Assembly: GCF_905220415.1 (NCBI RefSeq)
Contig: NC_059552.1
Span: forward strand, 3,301,001-3,365,000
Source: Colias croceus
Taxonomy: Eukaryota > Arthropoda > Insecta > Lepidoptera > Pieridae
DNA: 64,000 nucleotides
Direction: 5' to 3'
Shown: positions 1 through 12,956 of the stretch, piece after piece
Position numbering within the stretch: position 1 is the stretch's first letter
Layout: each line of letters starts with the position of its first letter
Program-made: the position numbers and the translations under genes
Notes under the pieces: generated by a model
The model's database searches: none
Told to the model about the DNA's origin: nothing
The model's input: the letters and a program-made list of their open reading frames with translations, nothing else

Positions 1-3000
1 AAAATCGAGTAAAACGGAAAATTGTATAATATAATCCCTACAAGAACATTGAGAGAATACCATTTTAGTGCGAAAAGCTAATCTCAACAACTATTCGTAA
101 ATTTTAAGCTTTTATGTACAAAATAACATCTATTAAAAATATACGCATCTACGTTACGCAGCCATCCAATACATACACTAAACTACGTTCGTAAGTACCA
201 ATAACATAGCTAGACACAGTACCTAGTAATATATCAAAATTCAAAATAGGAATTTGTTTTAGACATGCATGATAAAATATACCAGATTATTAACAAGGCT
301 CATATATCGCTAACGAATTGTTATCTCACAAAGCACAGCTCGATAACCACTTATAAAATTACATCCGAATATTTGGACCGCGTCCAAAGCGCTATGGAGT
401 CGGGGCCGTTAAAGGGATTCGATATCCCACTAAATGCAATGCTAATTTGCTTTTTAGTGGCTAATAATTACACATTAACAACATGACACATGTAACTATC
501 CAGTGATACGTTTAATGATGCTATAATATTATCGTCAATCGTGATCTTTGTTATGACGTGATTCGGCAGACGATCAATTAGCTTTTACAATTTGCGGTCC
601 ATGGGTCGATAGCTCTTAGCTCGATTAGTACTTTTATATTGATTAAACACATTGTATGTATTGTTGTTTTTGTTTTCAGAGAGTAAAGTGTCTCCCTGGT
701 ACATAACCTTTCTATTTTACATAATATTATGGTTTTTCAATTAAAAAATTAAGTTGCGTACTTATAGGTAATTTGGACACCGAAACTTGCATATGGTTTC
801 AAATTCGGATACAGTGAAAATCGAATTTGAAAATTTATACACAAATATTATGGTGCGTTTAATGTTCATGCATTGTCATTAGGTACGTTATTTTTATTTT
901 AGGTATATAATCACGCTTATCACACTTCACGTGTTAAAAAAATATTGAAGTAAACTATAAAGCATTGCTGTCTTGCACAAAGTTATTGAATATCATACAA
1001 ACTTATGAGACTTTTAAAGTGAAAACATAAATCTTGTCTTAAAGTATCATGTTATCTAATAAATTTGAAAGATAACAGCGCGGCGGTAAAAATATCACGT
1101 AACAATTATGTTGACCCTTCCTACATCGTCGGCCATATTTTATATCCTACTTTATTATCATGGCTCACTAAATACGCATTGTAGAAAAATACGAAAAGAA
1201 CAATACATTTTTGTTATAGAATTTGGCAAATAATGTAGTTAGGCCAGTTTTACGGCTACTGGTTATGTTCTGTTCATTTTATCTGTTAGTTAAAATGATA
1301 AAGTATGGAAATATACAATAAAAACGTATTAATATGTATTGGGGAAATTATAATCAAATAGTTAAAAGTGTTAAAGTGTAAGGAATTTTTAACACAAAAG
1401 CTCAATCAGTTTATTCGTCTACGAAGTAGCTTCTATGGATTTCCGCGGGATAAAATAAATATTAACAATAAATGAAATAAGTTATTTCTTGCTAAGAATT
1501 ACTAAACACATAATAAGCAAACTCTGAAAAAAACACCTTCAAAACATTTAACTATTTTGTATTGACTGGCCTGTTTTCACCGATATTCAGTATTAAAGAA
1601 TTCACCGTATTTAACTTTCCTCCGAATCAAGTAATAGCATTATACAATACAATTAAATTTATTTGCAGTTGCGGGATTAATTTGTAATTTATTTACCTTG
1701 ATTGTATATGTCGAATTAAGCAGAATCCGTTCGGTAGTTGAATAAGTACGAATAATCACTTCATTTTAAGGCTTTATCTTTAATAATTTGGTTTCATTGA
1801 AAGGTTTTTACTTAAATGCAAGCTGTTAATCTAATATTAAACTTAATACATCCATTGATATGATTGCATTTTATTTGCTTTGGTAGTTTTTTTTCTTTAA
1901 TTTACAATCGTGATCGTGTTATAATGAAAAATATGTTGTTCAGTTTAATATTATGTTGTTTAGTTTAATCTGAAGTCGAGTATGAAAAGTTCATGGCGAA
2001 TATTTAAATGAATATTATGAAACCTGTTAATTGGCGTATCTTAATGTATTCATTTCAAAAATTATATCACTAGCTGTAGGCTACCTTATAATAAATAAAT
2101 AAAAAACGCGCATCATAAATGTGCCTATGGTAGGTAGCTCTACAAAATGCCTAATTTAGCAAGACTTTGTCGTGAGACTACTATCTTACTATTGATTTAT
2201 TTATCTGTATTAATATCGTTTTCTCATACCAATAAAACCTAGGCAACATGCGATCTTTTTACAAAATACTAAAACACAACTTGTACGTTAATTTATTTCA
2301 ATAACGCTCACGAGAAAATAGTTGACTTTAACAGAGCAATTAGGATTACCAGACGAAATCCGCTAAATTCAATTACCTACAATGCTCTTGGGTACAATAG
2401 CTTGCTACATCACGCACCTAGTTATCTTTCAGTTGACATTGATAGATGATCTCACAACAAAGTCCAAAAGCCGAAACAATGAGGCACATTGTGTTAATCA
2501 AACTTGGTACTGCTTGCGTACGATATTCCAGGTCTTTGGTGATTTATGCTAGGTAAAAGTATGAAAAAGCAGATTTCCTAAAAGGATTAGTTTACTAGGT
2601 ATTGTTAATTCAGAGGTTGTAAAATATATTAAGCCAGTAACATGTACATTGTACCTATTACTTTCAGAATAATATTTGTAAAGATATAGATTTCGGGAGC
2701 AAACTTTCTTTCGGATTGTATTTTAAACTGACCTAAAGGGTCTGGCAATTGGGAAAAGATTGTTTTAATTGCAGAATTAAATATAAAGTTCAACTTTTTG
2801 TGAAGCCCAGTTTTGAATAAAATAATACATTTAGTTTAGCGGTAACTTATTACTTTTTTAGTAAGCGTCTGGCGCAAGTGTGAATTTAAACAGAACATCG
2901 CCTTTCAATTTTACTCTTTCAGACAGGCAATTATTTGAAAAGCATTTCAAAGTTAAATTGATTGTCCACCAATAAAGCATTTTATCTCTGAATTGTGAAC

Positions 3001-6000
3001 ACAAACAATGTAAAGACAAATTGGAGCTTGTCCGTGTATCGACATTTTCTTTGTCCAATCAAATGTTTCCAGGCCATAAAGTTCTAAAATAGTTGCCTTT
3101 GCTGAACTTCTGTTTGTCCAATTATTTTGAGTCACATACATACAAAAATTGTATGCTCTTCGTTTCTATAACCTATAGACAGATAGATCTATAAAAGCAA
3201 TTTTATATCATTATTTCGGAAACTTTTCATTTGTTTTAAACACACGTTTTATTGTAGGAAGAGAATGTATTTTTCTCTTATATAATATTCTGTAGCATTT
3301 ATAATGTTAATTTTATAAATGAAACAGTAATTACCAACCTCTCTTTCTAAGCTATAACTAGGGACTATATCTAACTTGTTCTATGATAAACGAATAAATT
3401 AATGTACATAAGAGCTTAAAGTTTTTAATTTGTTTAGAAGACATATTATCTTTTCCTTATTATTACAGATAATATAAAAGAAACGCTTCGCAATTGTCTC
3501 ACAATAAATACTAAGTTTGAAAGAGTTATTATGGCCATTCATAAAAGTAATGAAATATTCCTTTTAGATACTCCAGGATTTATTCACAAAAGGAAACGTC
3601 TTTTCGTCGTGAAAAATCACTTTAATTGTTAAATTTGCAGGTATTCAAATAAATTTCAACGAGAGTAAGTATTGAATGTGTTTTTTTATCGACCTTTTTT
3701 TGCCTCCAAAAAAATAAAAATTATATCTCTGTTTGAAACATTCAAATAATAAATAATGAAAAAAATAAATTATAATGCTTTTGTTTTTTTTGGAAAGTGT
3801 TATACGTATTAAAATAAATTTTTATGACTTAGTGTTTGATTTTACGCTATTAAAATGAATTTAGAAATAAAACACTTTTCAAAGGACTTAAGACGCGATT
3901 TATTCATTATAATATACCTAATACGAGTAATTTTGTTTTCAGTTCCTAGTAAGTAATATTAGTAAATTTCCTTATAAGTAGGTATAGGGAAATTAACTTT
4001 GTTTAATAAGAGAATATTGTCATCATTTATTAGCCTTGTTCACAGCCGTTTCTTTGAAAAATTTGTATTGATAATGTACTTTTGAGATCAGATGAATACA
4101 AGCGAACGCCTGGGGAAACAATTTAATAATGGTGGCAAACTGTTTACTTCTTATTTATCCTAACTTGTGTAATTTTATATTTATCTTTAGCTATAATTCA
4201 AGTTTTCCTGTAATTTGGAAGTTAATTTATTCGGATTTGTGTTATGTATACATATGTGTTTTAGATATATTATATATGTACTTCACATGTTATTAATGAT
4301 GATGGATTATATGCTTGAAAAAAGCATCTGTCCCACGCAAGCTTATTATAATAATTTTGGTATTGTCTAATAAAAATTAGTGTCTTGTAGGTAAGCATAA
4401 TCTCACACACAAATTATTCACATTGAAATAAGGAAGTCTATATTCACCTATAAGTATATGTATATTAATTCAATTTTGATTATTGTAGAATACATTATTT
4501 TTAGATAAATAAATTAGGTAATAACATTCTATGTGGTTATCGAGCAGTGTGTCTCTTTTAAAAATGTGAGAAAATTGTCACCACAATGAAATATGACTGT
4601 TGATAAACGAATAAAAAGGTATGTATCAAATAAATCAAAACATGTTCCGAACACGGAGCTGTATCCGTACTTTTAATTAATTATCTGATTCTCATCCTGT
4701 TACATTCCCTTATTAATTAAATATCCGTTTTCGAGGGAGTGTGTACTGTGTAATCAATTTGTCTCATGTCCATGTTTGACATTCGAGCCCGCAAAATTCA
4801 TGGATGATGAAAAAATAGTTGCGTCAAGCACGTAGCGTATAATTTTTGTAATTTGGTAATTAGTTTGTGCCTTTGTAAAGTGGCTAATCATACTAATGCA
4901 TGAGAATTTGTTTTGGGTGTGAAACATTATTGTAGAGTCTTTGGAGTTATTTTCACGAATTCGCAGATGTGTTTCACATATTCTAAGAGAGTGTTTTGTT
5001 ATGTGTATTGTTTTCTCGCAGGGTAAATTTAGTGCGTATCTTCGAATATAAAAAACAACAGAGTAAAGTTCGATTAAATGCAATTTATAAGCATTAAAAA
5101 GAACAACAGAAAGTTATTGGTATTGGCTGCGTAGATATCTTAATTGAATGTTTTCCGAACTTTGGTAAGATTATAAAAAAATCGCAAAGCATTTTCCGCT
5201 TTGTTACTCGATGTGCGACTAATGTATTCCTCGAAAAGTATTTTTTTTTAATATTTTCGTAAGATAGAATTTGTAAATACGTAAAAGCTTTGCTTTTTAT
5301 AATTAGTGAATATTTTAAATAAATACAAATTGTACAATAGTGAAAAGAAGTATCTTTTACAAAAACTTAAAACGTTGCTAAAGTAGCCTGTGGCTAATGG
5401 CGAAAAAGGAAAGTCTTTAATTTCTCTAATTAACAATTTTAATGAGAGTTCAAGGTCGGTGTCGCGGCCTCTTAATTTGTGGAAACCCTGTTGTAATGTT
5501 CTATTCTACTTTAGTTCTTTAACCCAGCAGGTAGATATATTGATAAGAGGTAACTCTTAGAATTAAAATATAGCATAAAAAAAAAAAATATTTTTTTTTC
5601 GATTATCTACGTAAAATATTGATTATTTTTATACGTATAAATTATACGAAACAAAAATAATCAGTACCTACCCAGGAATGGTAATGACATTATCATCGAA
5701 AGTGTTAATATTTTCTGCTTCTATTCCACATAGCAACTATGAGGCTCACTAATAATAAATATTACGTAACATTAAAAGCACGAGTTAGCGAAAGCTTTCA
5801 CATAACACGTTTGAAAGTTAACATAATATTTTATCGCGTATTAATATAAGGCTTTAAAATTTTGTGTTCTACTTGCGCAGTCAGCGTAAGCTGTTACTTC
5901 CGAGGTTCGTGCAATTATCCAGATTTTATACAGACCGTCCAAGAAGTATATTTATAGCTGGAATTTTTCAAGTGGCAATCGTCGAGTGAGAAGGTGCCTC

Positions 6001-6368
6001 TATTTCTTAGTAGGGCAAATAGGAACATTTACCCTATTTGCATTTCGCATAAGATTAATCTGAGTCGTGCTAGTTTACGCTACTTAAAACTCAAGAACGC
6101 CTGGATTGTGCCGAATGGTTTTTGTTTATTTCTGTTCATCTGGAGGTCTCTCAACCCTGCACAGATAAAATCTTTCTGGGTAGTGCCAAAGTGAGCGGCC
6201 TACTTATGTAAATATAAAGTTTCAGACTACTGGCCATGTTTTTAAATATTTACCGATAATAATTAAGTAGTACAATGCAAAATTGAGTCTATATTGTATT
6301 TTGGTAGTCATTCCAATTATATTACTATATTTAATAGGTAGTTGGAAAATTTTCTTGCCTATAGAATA
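1..6368. other. AT-rich DNA without recognisable gene
   Basis: I see no gene, transposon end or tandem array here. A 73-codon ORF at 265-486 (+) and a 109-codon ORF at 4754-5083 (-) have no motif I recognise and are of a size expected by chance in AT-rich DNA. There is an imperfect hairpin at 5621-5662 (arms of about 20 nt, GATTATTTTT outermost). A moderately GC-richer stretch lies at 5870-6000. Confidence 0.6.
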
Positions 6369-7015
6369 CTAGCTTTCCGCCCGCGGCTTCGCCCGCCTTT
6401 TGAAAGAAAAACCCGCATAGTTCCCGTTCCCCGTGGGATTTCCGGGATGAAACCTATCCTATGTATTAATCCAAGTTACCCTCTATATGTGTGCTAAATT
6501 TTATTGTAATCGGTTCAGTACTATTTGCGTGAAAGAGTAAGGGCGGCCGTACACGGACCGCTTCAAGCAGTTGAGACCGACCGCTTGAAGCCGCGACCGC
6601 GCGGTGAACTATAGGCATTCATTCACCGCCGTACACGTGACGGCTCGAGCCGTCGCGACCGCTTCAAGCCGTCAACTGCATGACGAAATTCCATCGTGCC
6701 GTTGACGGCTCGCGAGCGGTCGTGAGGCATACACTGACTGCTCGAGCCGTTGACTGTGCTAGAGCCGTCGACGGCTTCCTCTCCCCCTGAAAATCAATGA
6801 CGCGACTAGTCAAAAAATCAACGGCTCGAGCGGTTGGTAGCGACGGCTCGAGCAGTCAAGAACCGACGGCTCGAGCCGTCAACGACCGACCGCTCGAGCC
6901 GTCCGTGTACGTCGCTCAGCCGTTAACTGCTCGAGCGGTCCGTGTACGGCCGCCCTAACAAACACACACACATACATCCTCACAAACTTTCGCATTTATA
7001 ATATTATAAGTAGGA
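6369..7015 (-). mobile_element. Helitron-like element (family B), interrupted by a MITE
   Basis: Read on the minus strand the element starts TCCTACTTATAATATTATAA and ends with a GC-rich hairpin (GCGGGC..GCCGCGGGC) and AAGCTAG. This is the TC...hairpin...CTAG layout of non-autonomous Helitrons. The body shares the 'cccgttccccgtgggatttccgggatgaaacctatcctatg' region with copies at 29435, 46275 and 47690. A 415-bp Harbinger-like MITE plus a 3-bp duplication splits it at 6541. No coding capacity. The family assignment is from pattern and memory. Confidence 0.7.
6541..6955. mobile_element. Harbinger-like MITE with iterated GCTCGAGC palindromes
   Basis: Terminal inverted repeats begin GGGCGGCCGTACACGGACCG and end with the exact complement. 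The element is flanked by TAA on both sides (6538-6540 and 6956-6958), the TWA target duplication typical of PIF/Harbinger. It is far more GC-rich than its surroundings. It carries seven exact GCTCGAGC cores, several extending to GACGGCTCGAGCCGTC, plus diverged versions with CTTCAAGC. No ORF. It sits inside a Helitron-like copy, so it inserted later. Superfamily is inferred from TSD length and GGG terminus only. Confidence 0.75.
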
Positions 7016-7946
7016 TACTGTTAAAATATTAATGTTTATCAGCCACTAGAGGCAATATGAAAATATCGAAAGAATGTGTGTAATATTTGTCTGAGCACGT
7101 GAGCAGTGTCACATAGATGCTATCAGTTAAATGATAGCATATTAACACTGTCATTGCGTTTAATGGGTGAGGGTGCAGGCTTTTACCCTACCACTTTTCA
7201 TATCTACGTAATACCAATATTTCCTCACATTTATTATCTACTTACTTATTGTGGATGAAGCTTATGTTGCGTATATTTGAGATGAATATAATAAACTTTA
7301 CAATACGTGCGGAAATTATCTATTTCTGTTTGGTAATAACAAATAATATTTTAACGTTAAAACCTGTACTAAATAAATAGCATGGTAAAACGTCGAAACG
7401 AAGTCTATTTATTTTTACAGTAATAAAATCAACATTATAACTAGGTACGTTAGAAACTTAAAACGCAAGAAAAAATACATTAAAGTTCATTGAACATTGA
7501 ATTACCTGATGTTAGCAGCCAATTCTAAATCAGCAACTTTGCCTATTCACGTTCCAAAGATATTAAGTAATAATTTAGATTTACTGTTATAGGTGACCCC
7601 AAAGTATGGCCATAAGAATAATTTATTTGTCTGGAAACACCAGCTCGGATATTGTCAACGAGAGTTTATATAATTCCATGTTCATATTGAAAGTGTCTGA
7701 AAGTAAAAAACAATTGTTAATTTAATAATGATTAGATATATCACTATAGGCACTTATATGAAGTTGCTGGTATTCTAGTAGGATAAAGAAAAAAATGTTT
7801 TTGTTTATTATTGAACCGAATCCTAAGCCTCCTGTTTTCAAATGTTTATATAAAAAAGAAACACAATCATTACTGATTATGACATATAAAATATTAAAAA
7901 CAGAAAGCGCCGTAGAAAAATATAAAGAAAGAATTAAAGTGTTCGC
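7016..7946. other. AT-rich spacer, nothing recognised
   Basis: No ORF, tandem repeat or element terminus was found between the Helitron-like copy and the next MITE. Confidence 0.5.
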
Positions 7947-7949
7947 TTA

Positions 7950-8312
7950 GGGTTCGTTCACACAGACCGGCTCTGAGAGGAGAGCAGATTCTTATCACGA
8001 TGAAAACAGAGTTTTTAGTATTTGTAACTTAAGGTTTATTTTTGCGTGTGCACTGCTTTTGACATTAAGAATGCTTGAACGCGCTTGGTGTGAAATAATA
8101 AGAGGAGCTGAACGGCTCGAATCGCGTACTTTTTCTCGTTCGCGCAGCCGTTCAGCTCCGATTACATTCGCATCCGCTTTCAGATAGCTTCCAGCTGGTC
8201 TATGTGTAGTTGACGGCTCCGCTCCGACCAACTCCAAGCGTATACGATCCGGTCTGTGTGAAAAGAAAAATGCGCGCCGATGCTCTCCGAGCCTGTCTGT
8301 GTGAACGGACCC
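7950..8312. mobile_element. Harbinger-like MITE, 363 bp
   Basis: Inverted ends GGGTTCGTTCACACAGACCGG (left) and the complement of GGGTCCGTTCACACAGACAGG (right) are flanked by TTA (7947-7949 and 8313-8315). An internal 13-bp perfect inverted repeat (GAGCTGAACGGCT at 8105-8117, partner at 8146-8158) forms a second hairpin. A partial second copy of the terminus (CCGGTCTGTGTGA) lies near 8248. It shares the GGG terminus, the TWA duplication and ACGGCTC motifs with the element at 6541. The ORF covering 7995-8237 on the minus strand is incidental. Confidence 0.75.
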
Positions 8313-8315
8313 TTA

Positions 8316-9114
8316 ATCTCAGCAAAGTGTTGCTAAAAATAAGGTAAAAGTTATATTAAAATTAATGAATGTAAATAAAAAACTTTAAATAATTAAATGT
8401 TATCCTGTAAAGAACCACTTCGTGATTTTTTAATTATTATCAAAGTCATGTAAAAAAATCACCCTCTTATTTTATTAAAATGGACGATTATTTTCCTTGG
8501 TTAATGTCAATTTAGCCAACTTTAATGAAAGTTTTATATATTAAAAAAAAAACCGTTCTTTGTAGTTGAAATAAAACGCTTGTTGTTTTACCGATGAAAT
8601 GCAAATAGAATGCATTGAAATTCAATAAAAATAACAGTTTGCTCAAATAATATATTTTTCCAAAGAAACGTTTTTTATAATCAAAATTTCAGAGGACTTA
8701 AAATCCGCTCACATATTACAACAACGTCGTCATAACATTTTGTTTCTTGTTAAACGTAACAAAATTTCGGATCGTAATAAAAAATAACAGCCGAGTTAAT
8801 TCGCACAACAACATCCACGTAGTGATCTTGTCGCGTTTGTTCGTTTAAATAAAGTTCGTTGCGAGTTTGGAATACGAAATTTCTGGAAAATCAGTTTGGG
8901 GCTTTCCAAATATTTTGCAACTAGAAACACGGATAGCTTGCCAGGTGTTTATAGTTTAGTTTGGGTCGATATAGAATATGCTGTATCTTTTTGCAAATCT
9001 TATAATTATTAGATTCTGGTGTGTTGCACTGTAACATCTGCATTTTAGAACGAGGACTATTGGCTATTATATTATCAATGAATTGATCGTTTATAAGATA
9101 TGCCCCAATTTCTA
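8316..9114. other. Spacer, nothing recognised
   Basis: AT-rich, no element ends. A 10-bp inverted repeat (GTGATTTTTT near 8421, partner near 8455) is the only structure noted. Confidence 0.5.
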
Positions 9115-9310
9115 TGTGACCTTTTAAGCTATTGCATAGCTTCTATCACGGGCCTTGAGTGCGCCTTGAGCGCGGGGACCGAATCGAGAAATTCCGTTAC
9201 GAAAATACCTCACGCTCCCCACTCCGACGGGCGGAGGTGTGGCTTGAAGGAATAGCATGCAATAGCTTTACCACGGCAGTCCCCGAGTGCCACATGTGGT
9301 TTTTTTATTT
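9115..9310. repeat. GC-rich interspersed repeat remnant
   Basis: A GC-rich block starts with the near-palindrome AGCTATTGCATAGCT and ends ATGCAATAGCTTTACCACGG...CACATGTGG, so the ends are imperfectly inverted. I associate the 'gcaatagcttctatc..gggcctt' wording with a dispersed lepidopteran repeat, but cannot name the family or fix exact ends. No ORF. Confidence 0.4.
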
Positions 9311-11047
9311 TAGTTAAATATCCCTTTTACAAAAGAAAGAAGCTAAGATAGAATATCACTTATCCATTTTTGAATTTTATCAATGAATTATCGTGATATA
9401 TTGTATTAACACACTCAAAAATATTTCTTTATTTTATGTAATTCCACCAGCACGATTTAATATCACATTAATTAAAAATACTCCGAGATCCACTTAGAAT
9501 GACGAATGGCATACGTCACGGGGTGGAAAAAATTGAAAAATCCTTCTCGAAGATTCTCCAGTCACCAGTTATATTGGATTCCGGGAACGTCGATGTCCGA
9601 TTACCATAATGTGGCCAATCTGTCTTTGACAATTCTTTTAAAGTTAAACGACTTTAGATGAAATGGAATCGCCTCTGCTCTACTTTTTCACTTCGATCTT
9701 AGAAAATAGGGAGAGAAATACCTACGTTTCAATAGGCATGACGAAAGATTTTGAAATCCTCTTCTATAATGTGTGTATACGTTTACTATACAAGAAAAAC
9801 CCTATATTTCAGTAATATACTTAAATTTAACGAAGATAAAAGCCATTTTTCAAAAAATATTTATCAACTGTGCAAAACAGCTCGGAGGTGTCATGGCATA
9901 AGCGTGACGTCACTCTTTAGTAAATACGTAATTATTTGTATGCATTGCGAAGAAAATTAAAGAAATATTTATTTAATATGTGTTATAGAAACGAATTTCA
10001 AAGTTTATAAGTGGTGTGCAGTATTGCAGTGTGAATCCACATTAAAATAATACTCAAAAATGTGTTAGTAATTATTTTAAGCGAGAAAATAATAAGAAAT
10101 GATTGTATAAAGTTGGCGCGGATAACCCCGAAACCACGTATTCGTGAATTCGCAATTATATTTCTGTTCTGAGTCGATAAAGCATACGTGAAACAATAGA
10201 AAATAAATAAAAATGCGTATTCTCAACATATTCATAACGACAAAATACATCTGACGTGAGTTGTTTACTTAAGCGTGACGTCACGCGTGTTTTAGTCAAA
10301 ATGGCCAACTGCAGAATTTCAATGTTTTATTTTATTGATAATCTCATTAATCTTAGTGTTTTTAAGATTTTTAAGTCACTACATTGAATTTATTTATTAT
10401 ACATTTTATAATACGATCATTTATGGATACTGTCGTCATGCCTATTATCAATTTTCAATCGACTTCAAAAAAGGAGGTTCTGAATTTAACTGCACTTTTT
10501 TGGGTTTGAATTGTATACTAGATAGCCGATTGTGATGATGATTTTTAAATGAAACTTCTTAAAGCGCGTTGAGAGTAAAATTTCAAGGTTGCGTCGTAGC
10601 AATACCGTCACGTCATGGAGAACGCGACGATTTTGGTATATTTGAATCTTGCCAAAAAAGTTTTATGTCACGTGTGCAAAGCTAGTTTTACAGTGAAGTA
10701 GTCCCATTTAAATTTTGTACGATTCTGACCATTTGAAGGTTTTAGATTTTTGTTAAAATAATAATTATTTCCAAGCATTTGTATGAAGTACGAATGTTAA
10801 TTAACTTCCCGGATTACGTTTTCATACTGAATGAGTTTCATTGTCGGTTCTGGCCGTGGCTAGTCCGAGCATTTGTTCTATATCGCATTTGGATTCATGC
10901 GCGTATTATTTAATTATGCCTGTTTATATTCATAAAATTCTGTTCCGCATTACAAAGCTGTTCTTTTTTAATTACGTTTTATAATAAAATCAAAATTTAA
11001 AAAAAATACGTACATATCCTCAAATATTTATTCGATATATATAGTAT
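9311..11047. other. Intervening DNA with two CRE palindromes
   Basis: No gene recognised. The ORFs at 9751-9960 and 10335-10535 look incidental. A fragment CGACTTCAAAAAAGGAGG at about 10459 matches, in opposite orientation, the end of the repeat near 27590-27610. CRE sites are listed separately. Confidence 0.5.
9905..10283. promoter_or_regulatory. Two perfect CRE palindromes in a shared 15-mer
   Basis: TGACGTCA occurs at 9905-9912 and 10276-10283, each time inside TAAGCGTGACGTCAC. TGACGTCA is the classical CREB/ATF binding site. No promoter or exon is visible nearby. The shared flanks could instead mean both lie in copies of one unrecognised repeat. Confidence 0.3.
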
Positions 11048-11055
11048 GTATATAC

Positions 11056-11528
11056 TAGGGATGTAACGATACATGATTTTGCCGATACGATACCGATACC
11101 AATATTTGTAATCAAATATCGGCGATACCGATACCGATACCGATATCGATGGCTTGGTAGAAAAATAAATAATGAATTATGCATAAACGTTACCAACATT
11201 TAAGAGAGACTCAAATGTAAATCGTATTCATTTAAATAACAATGCCAAATCAAAAAACCAGAAAACCATTTATTTTAGTATTATTTTTTTGCAAAGTCAG
11301 TTAAACTTTAAGTTATACACATACAATCAGTTCCTAATAAAAGTTTACTATTGGTAGAGTTTTTTCAAAAAACAAAGTGCGCACGCGCGGGCGGCCTCCC
11401 GCATCGTTCATTGGGCGCGGTTTTTTGAATTGTTTGATATCGGTATCGGTTGTTTTATAATCGGCGATACCGATATATCGGCTTGCCGATTATATCGGCC
11501 GATACATCCCTACATCGTTACATCCCTA
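11056..11528. mobile_element. hAT-like MITE with 8-bp target duplication
   Basis: Ends TAGGGATGTAACGAT and the exact complement are flanked by GTATATAC at 11048-11055 and 11529-11536, a perfect 8-bp duplication as made by hAT transposases. Inside, short CGATACC/GGTATCG motifs are iterated near both ends. The right terminus carries a partial second copy of the end (TAGGGATGTA repeated in tandem). A short CG-rich core (GCGCACGCGCGGGCGG) lies near 11390. No transposase ORF. Confidence 0.8.
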
Positions 11529-11536
11529 GTATATAC

Positions 11537-12773
11537 CTACTTATATACATACTATATTATGAGACTCGAATTTTGCCATTTTGCGTAATGCATAGGTGTT
11601 TGTTTTTGTATACGTATTGAAATATACATATTATAGAAACGGAAAACAAGTTCTACCTAAAGCCTGATGTACTGAAGTTTTTAAATCTTGCATTAAACAT
11701 ATTTCGCTTATGGGCTAACTTTTTGCAGAAACGCATTAACGGAAAGAATATAATAAGTAGATATCTACATAAAGTTTGCGATAAATAAGCTCAAACAACC
11801 GAAAACGCCTTTAAAATTTGCCACGAAAAGAAATAATAACTTCCTAAAGCCAAAGAAAAGGTACCATAAATCTCGAGATGGTTAGCGCCTCCAAAATCCG
11901 GTAACAGGGGAAATCTGTCTCTAAAGCTACTGCAAACTTTGAAGTACTTTCACTTAATGCGTCTGAAAATTGTTTATTGGAGTTTATAATAGTAGGTACT
12001 TACTTGTATAAGTTTGTGTTTATTAAATAATTGAAATTAATATTAGCAAGTGTCGTGTGCTGTTAAGCTGCTATACGTATACGTTCTGCTTTTTAATAAT
12101 GTTTTGTATATGATAATGATATTTATTTATTTTTACAACAAAAGTTTACAATACACAAAATAAACAAACATGGTTAATGTAACAAACACTTACTGGCAAA
12201 CACAGCATGCAAAACGTTAAACGAGTTAATTTTTAAGTACATATAAAAAGAAAATTAATAAGAACAGGAAAAAAAAATACAGTTAATATTATCAATTAAA
12301 AGAAAAATCTTGAAAAATCTTGCGGAGTTTGCTGGGGGAGTCCGAAAAAATATCGGACGTTATAATTAAATTGTGTTTGTCTATATCTCTGTTAATTCTA
12401 GCTAATCTCTAAAATGTTTAAACTATGTTTAAATATCATTTAACACGGATGAGGACGCGAGTATTTAAACTTTCAATTTATAGCGAATGTGGTCGCGACG
12501 TGACGTATAATATATCCTATGTTTCTCACCTCATAAAATAGAGTAATTCCAATAAATAATAATGAGCTTATTTCTAGTGAATACATTATTATAATAGTTG
12601 ATGACCTCATAGAAGACCCGTCCCTACAATCTGAACGTATTGATTGCTTATGATGATGATGATGATGAAATTGTAAGAATATTATATATATGCTAAGAAC
12701 TTATAACCATGCTCAGTTTTTGATACATTTCTTCTTGCTATATAGAGATTCAAGAGGAAGATTTATTCGTATA
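11537..12773. other. Intervening DNA, weak repeat traces
   Basis: No gene. Around 12395-12500 the sequence (GGATGAGGACGCGAGTATTT ... TATAGCGAATGTGGTCGCG) resembles the segment at 13565-13645 and is probably a diverged copy of the same dispersed repeat. A short (ATG)n run lies at 12651-12667. Confidence 0.45.
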
Positions 12774-12956
12774 CTAGCTGTGCCCCGCGGTTCCACCCGC
12801 GTCGCATCTGTTGGTCTTAGCGTGATGCCTTCCTCGATAAATGGGCTTTCTAACACCGACATAATTTTTCAAAACGGACCAGTTCCTGAGATTAGCACGT
12901 TCAACAAAACAAAATCTTCAGCTTTATAACAGCATAGCCTCTAATCTTAGTATAGA
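12774..12956 (-). mobile_element. Helitron-like element, family A
   Basis: On the minus strand it begins TCTATACTAAG and ends with the hairpin CGCGGGTGGAACCGCGG followed by GGCACAGCTAG. Flanking bases are A and T, as expected for A^T insertion. Body motifs AAGCTGAAGA, AACGTGCTAATCTCAGGAAC and GATAGCCCATTTATCGAGG-like text are shared with the other family A copies. Non-coding, although an ORF crosses it on the plus strand. Confidence 0.75.

Noticed and set aside
265..486. 73-codon ORF near the left edge
   Set aside because: No recognisable motif, and the length is within chance for AT-rich DNA; not enough to call a gene.
4754..5083. 109-codon minus-strand ORF
   Set aside because: No domain, ordinary background composition; likely chance.
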